NCBI GenBank assembly: GCA_964570205.1
Contig: CAZMXI010000241.1
Coordinates: 1 to 5,033, forward strand
DNA from: CAZMXI01 sp964570205
GTDB lineage: Bacteria > Planctomycetota > Phycisphaerae > Tepidisphaerales > Tepidisphaeraceae
DNA length: 5,033 nt
Direction of reading: 5' to 3'
Positions 1-5,033 of the stretch are shown in pieces (within the stretch, counting starts at the first letter, position 1; each line of letters opens with the position of its first letter). The position numbers were made by a program, and so were the translations under genes. The notes beneath the pieces are model-generated. The model was not told the DNA's origin. It worked only from the letters and a program-made list of their open reading frames with translations, and searched no databases.

Positions 1-1
1 C

Positions 2-31
2 GAAGCCAACTTCATGGCGCAGGCGATCTGA
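2..31 (+). CDS. Possible C-terminal end of an upstream plus-strand gene (partial)
   Basis: Reading frame 2 gives EANFMAQAI followed by a TGA stop at 29-31, which would be the last nine residues of a protein whose body lies before the window. The stretch is too short to assign a family. Support is positional: the frame is open to the window edge, and the sequence just after the stop is non-coding and carries a palindrome, as expected after a gene end. It would be convergent with the PEP-CTERM gene on the other strand. Any short open frame at an edge could look like this, so confidence is low. Confidence 0.35.
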   Translation, partial: EANFMAQAI

Positions 32-66
32 GCGGGGCGTCAACGGAACATCGAGTGCTTTCCCTC

Positions 67-94
67 AACGGGGCATGGCTTGCCATGCCCCGTT
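67..94. repeat. Perfect REP-like palindrome (13-bp arms, TT centre)
   Basis: The left arm AACGGGGCATGGC (67-79) and right arm GCCATGCCCCGTT (82-94) are exact reverse complements separated by TT, so the DNA or RNA can form a 13-bp hairpin. It sits about 36 bases after the putative upstream stop. No T-run follows the right arm, so it is not a classical intrinsic terminator. Short extragenic GC-rich palindromes of this kind are often dispersed repeats, such as REP or RAYT-associated elements. That this one is dispersed in the genome is inference, because only one full copy is in the window. Confidence 0.75.
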
Positions 95-110
95 CTACTT
101 GGTGGCGTGC

Positions 111-120
111 GGGGCATGGC
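111..120 (+). repeat. Third copy of the palindrome half-site
   Basis: GGGGCATGGC at 111-120 repeats exactly the 10-base core of the palindrome's left arm (70-79) and is the reverse complement of its right arm (82-91). Three copies within about 50 bases suggest one composite element covering roughly 67-120, in which the right arm could pair with either the left or the downstream copy. Ten identical bases this close together are unlikely by chance even in GC-rich DNA. Confidence 0.6.
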
Positions 121-289
121 AGGATGATTCGGCGTGGAGGCCGGCCGGGTGACCTCGGCAACGGCAACATCCGGGCCAGCGACAAGGGAGGCTCCCCCGC
201 GACTCCGCAGGCAAGAAACTCCGCCGCATTCCCGCACGGCAGCTCGACAACGGTCCTGTCTACCCGCGATATTTCCATGTTCTTATAGA

Positions 290-317
290 AAAGGCCGGGC
301 ACAGCGGCCCGGCCTTT
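290..317 (-). terminator. Hairpin terminator between convergent genes
   Basis: AAAGGCCGGGC (290-300) and GCCCGGCCTTT (307-317) form an 11-bp perfect stem around a 6-base loop. Read on the minus strand the stem ends in TTT and continues T-C-T-A-T, a reasonable U-rich tract, and it begins 29 bases beyond the PEP-CTERM stop codon. This makes it a good intrinsic terminator for that gene. On the plus strand the stem ends in TTT but is followed by GGG, so it would work less well for transcripts from the left, though the A/T-flanked stem is the usual form of a bidirectional terminator. Confidence 0.85.
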
Positions 318-346
318 GGGAATGTCGCTCGGTTTGTGAACGGCAA

Positions 347-1018
347 TCAGCGGCGACGCAGTTTCGCCAGCGCCACAGCGCCCAGCAGGCTCAGACCTGC
401 CCATGCGGCCGACGGAAGGGGAACGGCAACCGCCGGCGCCCCGACCGTGATGCCGTGCCAGTATTCACCGGGGTTCACCGCCCAGGAGATGGAACTGATT
501 GTGCCGTTGAAGCGAATGACGCCGTGGCCTTCCCGGCCTTCCAGGACGTTGCCCGCCAGTTCCGTGAGCGTGCCGTTGCCCCAGTAGCCCGGCCCCACGC
601 TGATCACGTCGAAGTCGGCATTGAAGGCGTACAGGACGGGAAGCGAGGTTCGGCCCATGCTCACGATCGCCATGACCGGGTCAACAACCGGTTGAGAGAA
701 TGTGATCGTGTTCACCTGGGAGGTGCGAGACAAGGCAATCATCTCGGCCGCCGTCGGTGCATTCGGGACGATGGAACTGACATAGGGCGTCGCAGGATAG
801 AAATAGTTGGTCCCCGTGCCGAGCTGGGCAAAGTCGACGTCGCCCGAGTAGCTCACGCCGACGTTGGTCGCCCCGATGAGCATCGTGCCCGAGGCGGAGC
901 CGCCGGCGCCGGAGGTAGCAGAAGTCCAGTCGGTCCAGGAAATGGTGCCAGCCTGTGATGGAAGGGACGCAGCCAGAATGACCGCGACCAGCGCGGCGAC
1001 CGGAAGATGGTATCGCAT
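347..1018 (-). CDS. Exported protein with VPLP-type PEP-CTERM sorting tail
   Basis: A 223-residue secreted protein. Residues 1-23 are a signal peptide (short basic start, hydrophobic core of Ala/Val/Leu, likely cut after SQA). The body, about 24-195, is rich in Gly, Ser, Thr and aromatic residues and looks beta-rich; no catalytic motif is seen. It contains ITFSQPVVDPVMAIVSMG (105-122) and a Gly-rich GPGYWGNGT stretch (142-150), a pattern I believe recurs in PEP-CTERM proteins of unknown role. The C-terminus is a standard tripartite sorting signal: VPLPSAAW (199-206), a hydrophobic segment (about 207-220) and RRR. In characterised systems such tails are recognised by an exosortase, which links export to the cell envelope or extracellular matrix; no exosortase gene is in this window. 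The ATG is supported by GAGGTG five bases upstream. It is divergent from the large secreted gene on the plus strand and monocistronic here. Function is unknown; the sorting assignment is firm. Confidence 0.92.
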   Translation of the reverse strand: MRYHLPVAALVAVILAASLPSQAGTISWTDWTSATSGAGGSASGTMLIGATNVGVSYSGDVDFAQLGTGTNYFYPATPYVSSIVPNAPTAAEMIALSRTSQVNTITFSQPVVDPVMAIVSMGRTSLPVLYAFNADFDVISVGPGYWGNGTLTELAGNVLEGREGHGVIRFNGTISSISWAVNPGEYWHGITVGAPAVAVPLPSAAWAGLSLLGAVALAKLRRR

Positions 1019-1023
1019 TTTCT

Positions 1024-1029
1024 CACCTC
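1024..1029 (-). promoter_or_regulatory. Ribosome binding site of the PEP-CTERM gene
   Basis: On the minus strand GAGGTG lies five bases before the ATG at 1018. It fixes this start over the in-frame alternatives and agrees with the signal peptide beginning directly at that methionine. Confidence 0.7.
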
Positions 1030-1264
1030 GTTACTCGCATGCCGCGGGCGAAACAACAAGTACGCCCGGACCGGCGAGGCCTCCAATGAATGTCGAAACA
1101 TACCTCACGTTTGGCAGTTGGGCGAAAAATCGGCTACGTCCGATAAGACCGCATTCGTTGCGGAAGGGCAGGGTCGGCATGCCACCAATACAACGCTCGA
1201 TGCTCGCCGACGTAACACCTTAGGTCTCATGGGGATGCCGATCCCCGGCTGGTGGCTCTAGGTA

Positions 1265-1269
1265 AAGGA
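1265..1269 (+). promoter_or_regulatory. Ribosome binding site deciding the start at 1279
   Basis: AAGGA at 1265-1269 is nine bases before the ATG at 1279 and directly abuts the ATG at 1270, where it could not act. It therefore favours 1279. A GTG at 1252 in the same frame has no purine-rich site in position. An AGG at 1260-1262 could serve the 1270 start, so that alternative stays possible; the proteins would differ by only three residues. Confidence 0.5.
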
Positions 1270-1278
1270 ATGCGTAAC

Positions 1279-3252
1279 ATGTCTGTACTTCGCACTGCAA
1301 GAAGGGTGAACGGCACCACATGGCAAGCCCGTTACGTGGCCGTTCTGCTGCCTGGCCTGTGGGCAATGACGGCGACGGCGCTGGTCGCCGGAGCGCCAGC
1401 ACCCGAGGTCGCCCCTTTCTGGTGCGAATCGACCGATGCCGGCAAGCTGAATCTCACCGTGGTCGCGCAAGACGGCCGGCACTTCATGACAGACCTGGCG
1501 GATTATCGCCCGGCCGACAAGGCGTGCTATTACTTCGTCAACTGGGACCTCCAAGGCACGCAGGCTGACGGGAAGCGCATTCGGCGGCTGGAGGTCGAAC
1601 CGAACAGCCTGTATCTCGTCCACCTGTACGAGATAAGCCGTCCAAGGAAACTGGCCGACTTCTGGTCGGATGACCCCGGGAAGCGGGCGTGCGTTGCTTT
1701 CGTCTGGGTCGGCGGCGAGGAACCAGCGGCGGGCGCGAGGCGGCGTCCGGCGGGCGCCAACGCCACGCTCACCGAGGTTCGCGAATCGGCCAGTTGGTTT
1801 GGTTACCGGAAAGGCGAGCGGCTGCCTGTCTACTCGCGGCGGTTTCCCGAGTTTCGACTGCCGGACGGCAAGCTGCTCTCGCTGGCCATGTCGCGCAGCG
1901 AGGACACATTCGAAAACTGCCTGCGGCACGGTGTAACGCACTTCCAGAGCGGTGGCGGCGAGTCCGGCAAGCTGCCACGCGACAGGCGGCTGATGACCCT
2001 GCCGACGGGCTTCTTCAACCAAGGGATCGGCGAGTCGCCAAGCGACGATCCACACATCTCGCCGACCGAAAACTCCTTCATGCGCTCGCCTGCCGAGCAC
2101 GCCGTTTCCAAGGCGTCCATCGCCGCTGGGTACGACTACATGTTCCTTGACGAGGAATTCTGGCACAATGACTACCAACCCGAGACGATCCAGCGACTTT
2201 GCCTGTTCGCGCGGGAAGCCCGGCGCATCAACTCAACGCTTAAGCTGGCCGATTTCTGGAACCCGCCTCCCTATCATTTCAGTTTCCTTGGCCGGGATCG
2301 CTGGACGGCCGAGTCCATGAGCCGACTGGCCGCTTCCCATTATGGTGACACCAACGCCGCAATGCGGTCCACGACGCCGGCGCTGATGCGCCAGGTCACC
2401 GTCCATGGCAAGCAGACCAGCCTCGCGCAGGAGCTCAGCGCGGTCTCGATCTGCGTCTATTTCGACAACCTCTTTGGTTTCATCGATCAATACGGCACGT
2501 TCTCCAACGACCTGTTCATCCCGACTGCGATCCATAACACGCGCATTAACCGGCGGATGACCTGCAACCAGAGCAAACCCCTGATCTGGTTCGGCATGGA
2601 GATTCTGGAAGGCAAATACAACCATCCGCGGATCGCCTATCCCACCCGGACCACCGATCCGCCCGGGACAGCCATCTTCCACGAGCGCCTGCCCGTAAGC
2701 CCGAACTTCAATGAGGCTGTGGCTTTGTTCGGATTGCTCGAGGCGGATGGGGCGTACCTATGGGAACCGCATGGTCCTTCCGACGGCGATCCCAACGGGA
2801 TATTCAGCACGCTGAAGTACTGCCGCGACTATAAGGATGATCGCGGCGAGTGGCGTCCGGATGTTCCGGGCACGCCCATCGGCGAAGCGAAAACTTGGTA
2901 TCCGGCGTATCTGTATTCCGCACCGGACTACTACGCTCTGGGGGCGTGGAAATACGCGCAGATCGCCGACATTGTCACGCAAGGGACCCAGTGCGACTTT
3001 GAGTACAGCACCGATGGCGGCAGGACATGGTACATTCCCCCCGCCAACGGCGCTGCGATGGCCGATGTGATCCGCGAGAAGCGGCCCATCGTCACTGGTG
3101 GAGTGTCGAGAGAGGAAGTGGCCATCATCGCATTCAATCCGTTTCAGGGCGTGGCCGACAGCATGTCGCTGTTGGTCCGCCATGAGAACAGCGTGTTCGC
3201 GCTGGAGCTGTTCGGCACACGCGCACGGGTCTACCGTGGCCGGCTCAAGTAA
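1279..3252 (+). CDS. Large secreted protein of unrecognised family, possible glycoside-hydrolase-like
   Basis: From the ATG at 1279 the product is 657 residues. The start RTARR followed by a hydrophobic stretch (about 18-38) ending in VAGAPA is a signal peptide, so it acts outside the cytoplasm. I do not recognise the family. Residues about 45-220 look beta-rich with many aromatics (YYFVNWD at 84-90, LYLVHLYEI at 111-119). The middle, about 230-500, has alternating hydrophobic strands ending in acidic residues, as in TIM-barrel glycosidases: YDYMFLDEEFW (285-295), VYFDNLFGF (393-401), LIWFGMEI (435-442) and GAYLWEP (491-497). D291/E292/E293 and E496 are candidate catalytic acids, by inference only. 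The C-terminus (about 570-655), with STDGGRTWY and a strand-rich tail, may be a beta-sandwich. It lies 59 bp upstream of glycerate kinase with no terminator between, suggesting co-transcription. A role in carbohydrate breakdown is the most natural guess, but nothing in the sequence proves enzyme activity. The coding call itself is secure. Confidence 0.85.
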   Translation: MSVLRTARRVNGTTWQARYVAVLLPGLWAMTATALVAGAPAPEVAPFWCESTDAGKLNLTVVAQDGRHFMTDLADYRPADKACYYFVNWDLQGTQADGKRIRRLEVEPNSLYLVHLYEISRPRKLADFWSDDPGKRACVAFVWVGGEEPAAGARRRPAGANATLTEVRESASWFGYRKGERLPVYSRRFPEFRLPDGKLLSLAMSRSEDTFENCLRHGVTHFQSGGGESGKLPRDRRLMTLPTGFFNQGIGESPSDDPHISPTENSFMRSPAEHAVSKASIAAGYDYMFLDEEFWHNDYQPETIQRLCLFAREARRINSTLKLADFWNPPPYHFSFLGRDRWTAESMSRLAASHYGDTNAAMRSTTPALMRQVTVHGKQTSLAQELSAVSICVYFDNLFGFIDQYGTFSNDLFIPTAIHNTRINRRMTCNQSKPLIWFGMEILEGKYNHPRIAYPTRTTDPPGTAIFHERLPVSPNFNEAVALFGLLEADGAYLWEPHGPSDGDPNGIFSTLKYCRDYKDDRGEWRPDVPGTPIGEAKTWYPAYLYSAPDYYALGAWKYAQIADIVTQGTQCDFEYSTDGGRTWYIPPANGAAMADVIREKRPIVTGGVSREEVAIIAFNPFQGVADSMSLLVRHENSVFALELFGTRARVYRGRLK

Positions 3253-3311
3253 ACAACCGCCTCTCGTGCGCCAGGGAGCGGCCAGGATCAAATCCATCCG
3301 GTGAGAAGAGC

Positions 3312-4457
3312 ATGCGAATCATCATCGCGCCCGACAAGTTCAAGGGGTGTCTTGATGCCACCGCGGTAGCGGCGGCGATCTCGGCGGGGGTACGCCGTGC
3401 GTGTCGAAACGCGGCCGTCGATATCTGTCCCATGGCTGACGGCGGCGAAGGAACGGTTACGGCGCTGGCCAGGGCCACGGGCGGCAAGGTGGTTCAGCGC
3501 ACGGTGACGGGACCGTTGCCCGGCACGCGCGTCAGGGCGACTCTGGCGATGCTGGGTGACGGTCAGACCGCAGCGATCGAGATGTCGGCCGCCAGCGGAC
3601 TGCACCTGCTTCAACCCGCGGATCGCAATCCGATGAACACCACGACCTACGGCACAGGGGAACTGCTGATGGCGGCATTGTCCAGCGGCGTCAGGCGGAT
3701 TGTCCTCGGGATTGGCGGCAGCGCTACAACCGACGGTGGGGTGGGTGCGGCCCAGGCATGCGGCGCGATTTTTGCGACGCAGGATGGGCAGCGGCGGGGG
3801 CCGGGCGACGCGCCGCTATGCGGCCGGGATGTGCGCCGGATCGCATCGGTTGACGTGGCGGGTCTGAGGTGTTTCCACGACATCGACATTGCCGTTGCGT
3901 GCGACGTGGACAATCCGCTGGCTGGCCCGCGCGGGGCGGCGGCCGTTTACGGTCCGCAGAAGGGCGCAACACCCGCACAGGTTCAGGGCCTTGATGCGGC
4001 GTTGCGGCAGCTTTCGCATCGGATCGGCCACCGCGCGGCTGCGCACAGGCCAGGCGCCGGCGCGGCGGGGGGGTTGGGGTTCGGGATGGTGTCGTTCTTT
4101 GGGGCGCAGTTGCGCAGCGGGATTGAGATTGTGATTGAAGCCACGAAGCTGCGCAGGCGCCTCCGCAGCGCCGACCTGTGCATTACGGCCGAGGGCCGGC
4201 TGGACGCGCAGTCGCTGTGGGGGAAGACGCCGTTCGGTGTGGCGCGGGCTTGCCAGGACATGGGAGTTCCGTGCGTGGCGCTGGCGGGATCGGTCGATGT
4301 GAATCCTCGCAAGGCGGCACAAGCGGGAATCACAGCGGCATTTGCCATCTGCGACGGCCCGATGACCCTGGAAGTGTCGATGCAGCAGGCGAAGGGCTTG
4401 CTCACCGGGGCGGCCGAGCGGATGATCAGGCTGTTCGCACGAGGAGGCATCGTATGA
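3312..4457 (+). CDS. Glycerate 2-kinase (GarK/GlxK family)
   Basis: A complete 381-residue cytoplasmic kinase, the usual length for the family. The family phosphorylates D-glycerate with ATP, normally at the 2-position, giving 2-phosphoglycerate for lower glycolysis. Family motifs appear in order: APDKFKG (6-12), PMADGGEGT (40-48), AIEMSAASGL (88-97), NPMNTTTYGTGELL (106-119), GIGGSATTDGG (133-143), CDVDNPLAGPRGAA (197-210) with YGPQKGA (213-219), GAAGGLGFG (250-258), and TAEGRLDAQSLWGKTPFGVA (292-311). Small departures from the common forms are Cys13 where Ser is frequent after FKG, and TAEGR for TGEGR; neither obviously disables it. The AG-rich GAGAAGAG (3303-3310) before the ATG is a modest ribosome binding site. 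Its stop overlaps the start of the esterase as ATGA, so the two are probably translationally coupled. Such kinases usually serve glycerate from galactarate/glucarate or glyoxylate routes; none of those other enzymes is in the window, so the substrate source here is inferred. Whether it is garK or glxK cannot be told. Confidence 0.95.
   Translation: MRIIIAPDKFKGCLDATAVAAAISAGVRRACRNAAVDICPMADGGEGTVTALARATGGKVVQRTVTGPLPGTRVRATLAMLGDGQTAAIEMSAASGLHLLQPADRNPMNTTTYGTGELLMAALSSGVRRIVLGIGGSATTDGGVGAAQACGAIFATQDGQRRGPGDAPLCGRDVRRIASVDVAGLRCFHDIDIAVACDVDNPLAGPRGAAAVYGPQKGATPAQVQGLDAALRQLSHRIGHRAAAHRPGAGAAGGLGFGMVSFFGAQLRSGIEIVIEATKLRRRLRSADLCITAEGRLDAQSLWGKTPFGVARACQDMGVPCVALAGSVDVNPRKAAQAGITAAFAICDGPMTLEVSMQQAKGLLTGAAERMIRLFARGGIV
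4441..4447 (+). promoter_or_regulatory. Strong ribosome binding site of the esterase gene
   Basis: GAGGAGG lies inside the last codons of the glycerate kinase gene, six bases before the ATG at 4454. It is the best Shine-Dalgarno match in the window and fixes the esterase start within the ATGA overlap, showing that the downstream gene is meant to be read from the same mRNA. Confidence 0.8.
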
Positions 4458-5033
4458 AGATCGGCAGGATCGCGATATTCGCGTTGACGGTGATGCTGGC
4501 GGGCGGCCTGACCTTTGGCCAGACCATCCGCCCGATCTGGCCGGGCAGAGCGCCGGGCGCGATGGGCGAAGCGGATCGTGACATCCCGACGCTGGCGATC
4601 CATCTCCCGGAGAAGCCGACGGGGATTGGCGTGCTGGTCTGCCCGGGGGGCGGCTATGGTGGGCATGCGATGGGTCACGAGGGCACGGAGGTGGCGAAGT
4701 GGCTGAATGACCGCGGCATCGCGGCGTTTATTCTGAAGTATCGCCTGGCACCGTATAAGCACCCGATCCCTTCGTCCGATGCCCAGCGCGCGATGCGGAC
4801 CATCCGCGCCAATGCTGAGCAGTGGAGAGTCGATCCGAAGAAGATCGGCATCATGGGCTTCTCGGCCGGCGGCCATCTTGCCTCGACTGTCGCCACACAC
4901 TTCGACGCGGGCGATGCGAAGGCGGCCGACCTGATCGAAAGGCAGTCGTGCCGGCCGGATTTTGCGATTCTCGTGTATCCGGTGATCTCGATGGAGAGGC
5001 CGGTGACGCATGACGGCTCGCGCAACAACCTGT
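4454..5033 (+). CDS. Secreted alpha/beta-hydrolase, esterase type (3' end beyond window)
   Basis: The first 193 residues of an exported alpha/beta-hydrolase; the frame is open to the window end. Residues 1-22 form a signal peptide (MKIGR, hydrophobic core, likely cleavage before Gln23). Motifs of the esterase/lipase (Aes, acetyl-xylan-esterase-like) group follow: CPGGGYGG (63-70), the oxyanion-hole loop equivalent to HGGG; KYRLAP (95-100); DAQRAMRTIR (109-118); the nucleophile elbow GFSAGG (135-140) with Ser137 as the expected catalytic serine; and the strand after it, PDFAILVYPVISM (168-180). The catalytic Asp and His should lie after the cut. In planctomycetes such proteins are commonly annotated as xylan or carbohydrate esterases; removal of acetyl or other ester groups from polysaccharides is a fair expectation, but the substrate cannot be read from the sequence. 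It overlaps the glycerate kinase stop by four bases and has a strong ribosome binding site, so it is probably the third gene of the operon. Confidence 0.92.
   Translation, partial: MKIGRIAIFALTVMLAGGLTFGQTIRPIWPGRAPGAMGEADRDIPTLAIHLPEKPTGIGVLVCPGGGYGGHAMGHEGTEVAKWLNDRGIAAFILKYRLAPYKHPIPSSDAQRAMRTIRANAEQWRVDPKKIGIMGFSAGGHLASTVATHFDAGDAKAADLIERQSCRPDFAILVYPVISMERPVTHDGSRNNL

Larger units (their letters stand above)
32..346. other. Convergent intergenic region, no gene seen
   Basis: These 315 bases separate the putative upstream gene tail from the stop of the minus-strand PEP-CTERM gene. Open frames cross the region on both strands, but they lack a convincing ribosome binding site, run through the palindromes, and encode Arg/Pro/Ala-rich sequence typical of GC-rich non-coding DNA. 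Recognisable content is a perfect palindrome, a third copy of its half-site, and a hairpin terminator near the right end. I see nothing definite between about 121 and 285: no RNA gene, riboswitch or clear promoter. Confidence 0.6.
1019..1278. promoter_or_regulatory. Divergent intergenic region expected to hold promoters
   Basis: This 260-base gap separates two genes that point away from each other, so it should contain at least one promoter in each direction. No strong sigma-70 or sigma-54 boxes are visible. The best plus-strand match is TTGGGC (1118-1123), an 18-base spacer and GATAAG (1142-1147), which is weak. A small hairpin, GGGGAT-GCCG-ATCCCC at 1231-1246, lies just before the start of the large secreted gene in its presumed leader; its role is unknown. 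Confidence 0.35.

Noticed and set aside
12..404. Minus-strand 130-codon frame covering the intergenic region
   Set aside because: It runs through both the terminator hairpin and the palindrome and overlaps the PEP-CTERM 3' end. The apparent protein is a translation of repeats, not a gene.
134..958. Long plus-strand open frame (274 codons) across the PEP-CTERM gene
   Set aside because: It is antisense to a gene with a signal peptide, PEP-CTERM tail, ribosome binding site and terminator. Its own product is Arg/His/Ala-rich with no domain and it starts in the intergenic region.
1118..1147. Possible sigma-70 promoter TTGGGC-18-GATAAG
   Set aside because: Only about half of the consensus bases match at -35 and the spacing is not ideal. 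Matches this weak are expected by chance, so it is mentioned only in the intergenic entry.
1174..1241. Inverted repeat TCGGCAT (1174-1180) and ATGCCGA (1235-1241)
   Set aside because: Seven bases of match across a 54-base gap is within chance in this composition and has no supporting context.
1258..2178. Minus-strand 306-codon open frame inside the large secreted gene
   Set aside because: High-GC shadow frame with Arg/Val/Pro-rich composition and no recognisable motif. The plus-strand frame is far longer and has a signal peptide and coherent context.
3983..5011. Minus-strand 342-codon open frame over glycerate kinase and esterase
   Set aside because: It spans two well-recognised plus-strand genes, and its product is Arg/His-rich without family signatures, typical of antisense frames in GC-rich DNA.
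1..5033. Search for mobile elements, CRISPR, tRNA/rRNA, toxin-antitoxin or defence genes
   Set aside because: No transposase or integrase motif, no regularly spaced repeats, no cloverleaf-like sequence and no small paired genes were seen.

Overview
The window looks like GC-rich bacterial chromosome, most likely from Planctomycetota or a related member of the PVC group. This rests on a secreted protein with a VPLP-type PEP-CTERM sorting tail, a perfect GGGGCATGGC/GCCATGCCCC palindrome of the REP type, and a run of exported hydrolase-like genes beside a small-molecule kinase. The lineage is inferred; there is no rRNA or other phylogenetic marker here.

Layout: bases 1-31 hold what is probably the last few codons of a plus-strand gene. 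Bases 32-346 are non-coding, with a 13-bp-stem palindrome, a third half-copy of the same motif, and a strong GC-rich hairpin terminator. The hairpin lies between two convergent genes, so it can serve both. Bases 347-1018 (minus strand) encode a 223-residue exported protein with a signal peptide and a C-terminal PEP-CTERM anchor. Bases 1019-1278 are a divergent intergenic region that must hold promoters in both directions, although no strong consensus boxes are visible.

Bases 1279-5033 form a plus-strand gene cluster that looks like one transcription unit. It has a large secreted protein of unrecognised family (657 residues, possibly with a TIM-barrel-like core), a complete glycerate 2-kinase of the GarK/GlxK family, and the first 193 residues of a secreted alpha/beta-hydrolase (esterase type), cut off by the window end. 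The kinase stop and esterase start overlap as ATGA. The gap between the first gene and the kinase is 59 bp with no terminator.

A reasonable but unproven reading is a carbohydrate-use locus: exported enzymes act on a polymer or its ester decorations outside the cytoplasm, and glycerate kinase channels a three-carbon breakdown product into glycolysis. I found no mobile element, CRISPR array, tRNA, rRNA or defence system. The best candidate for something undescribed is the 657-residue secreted protein.
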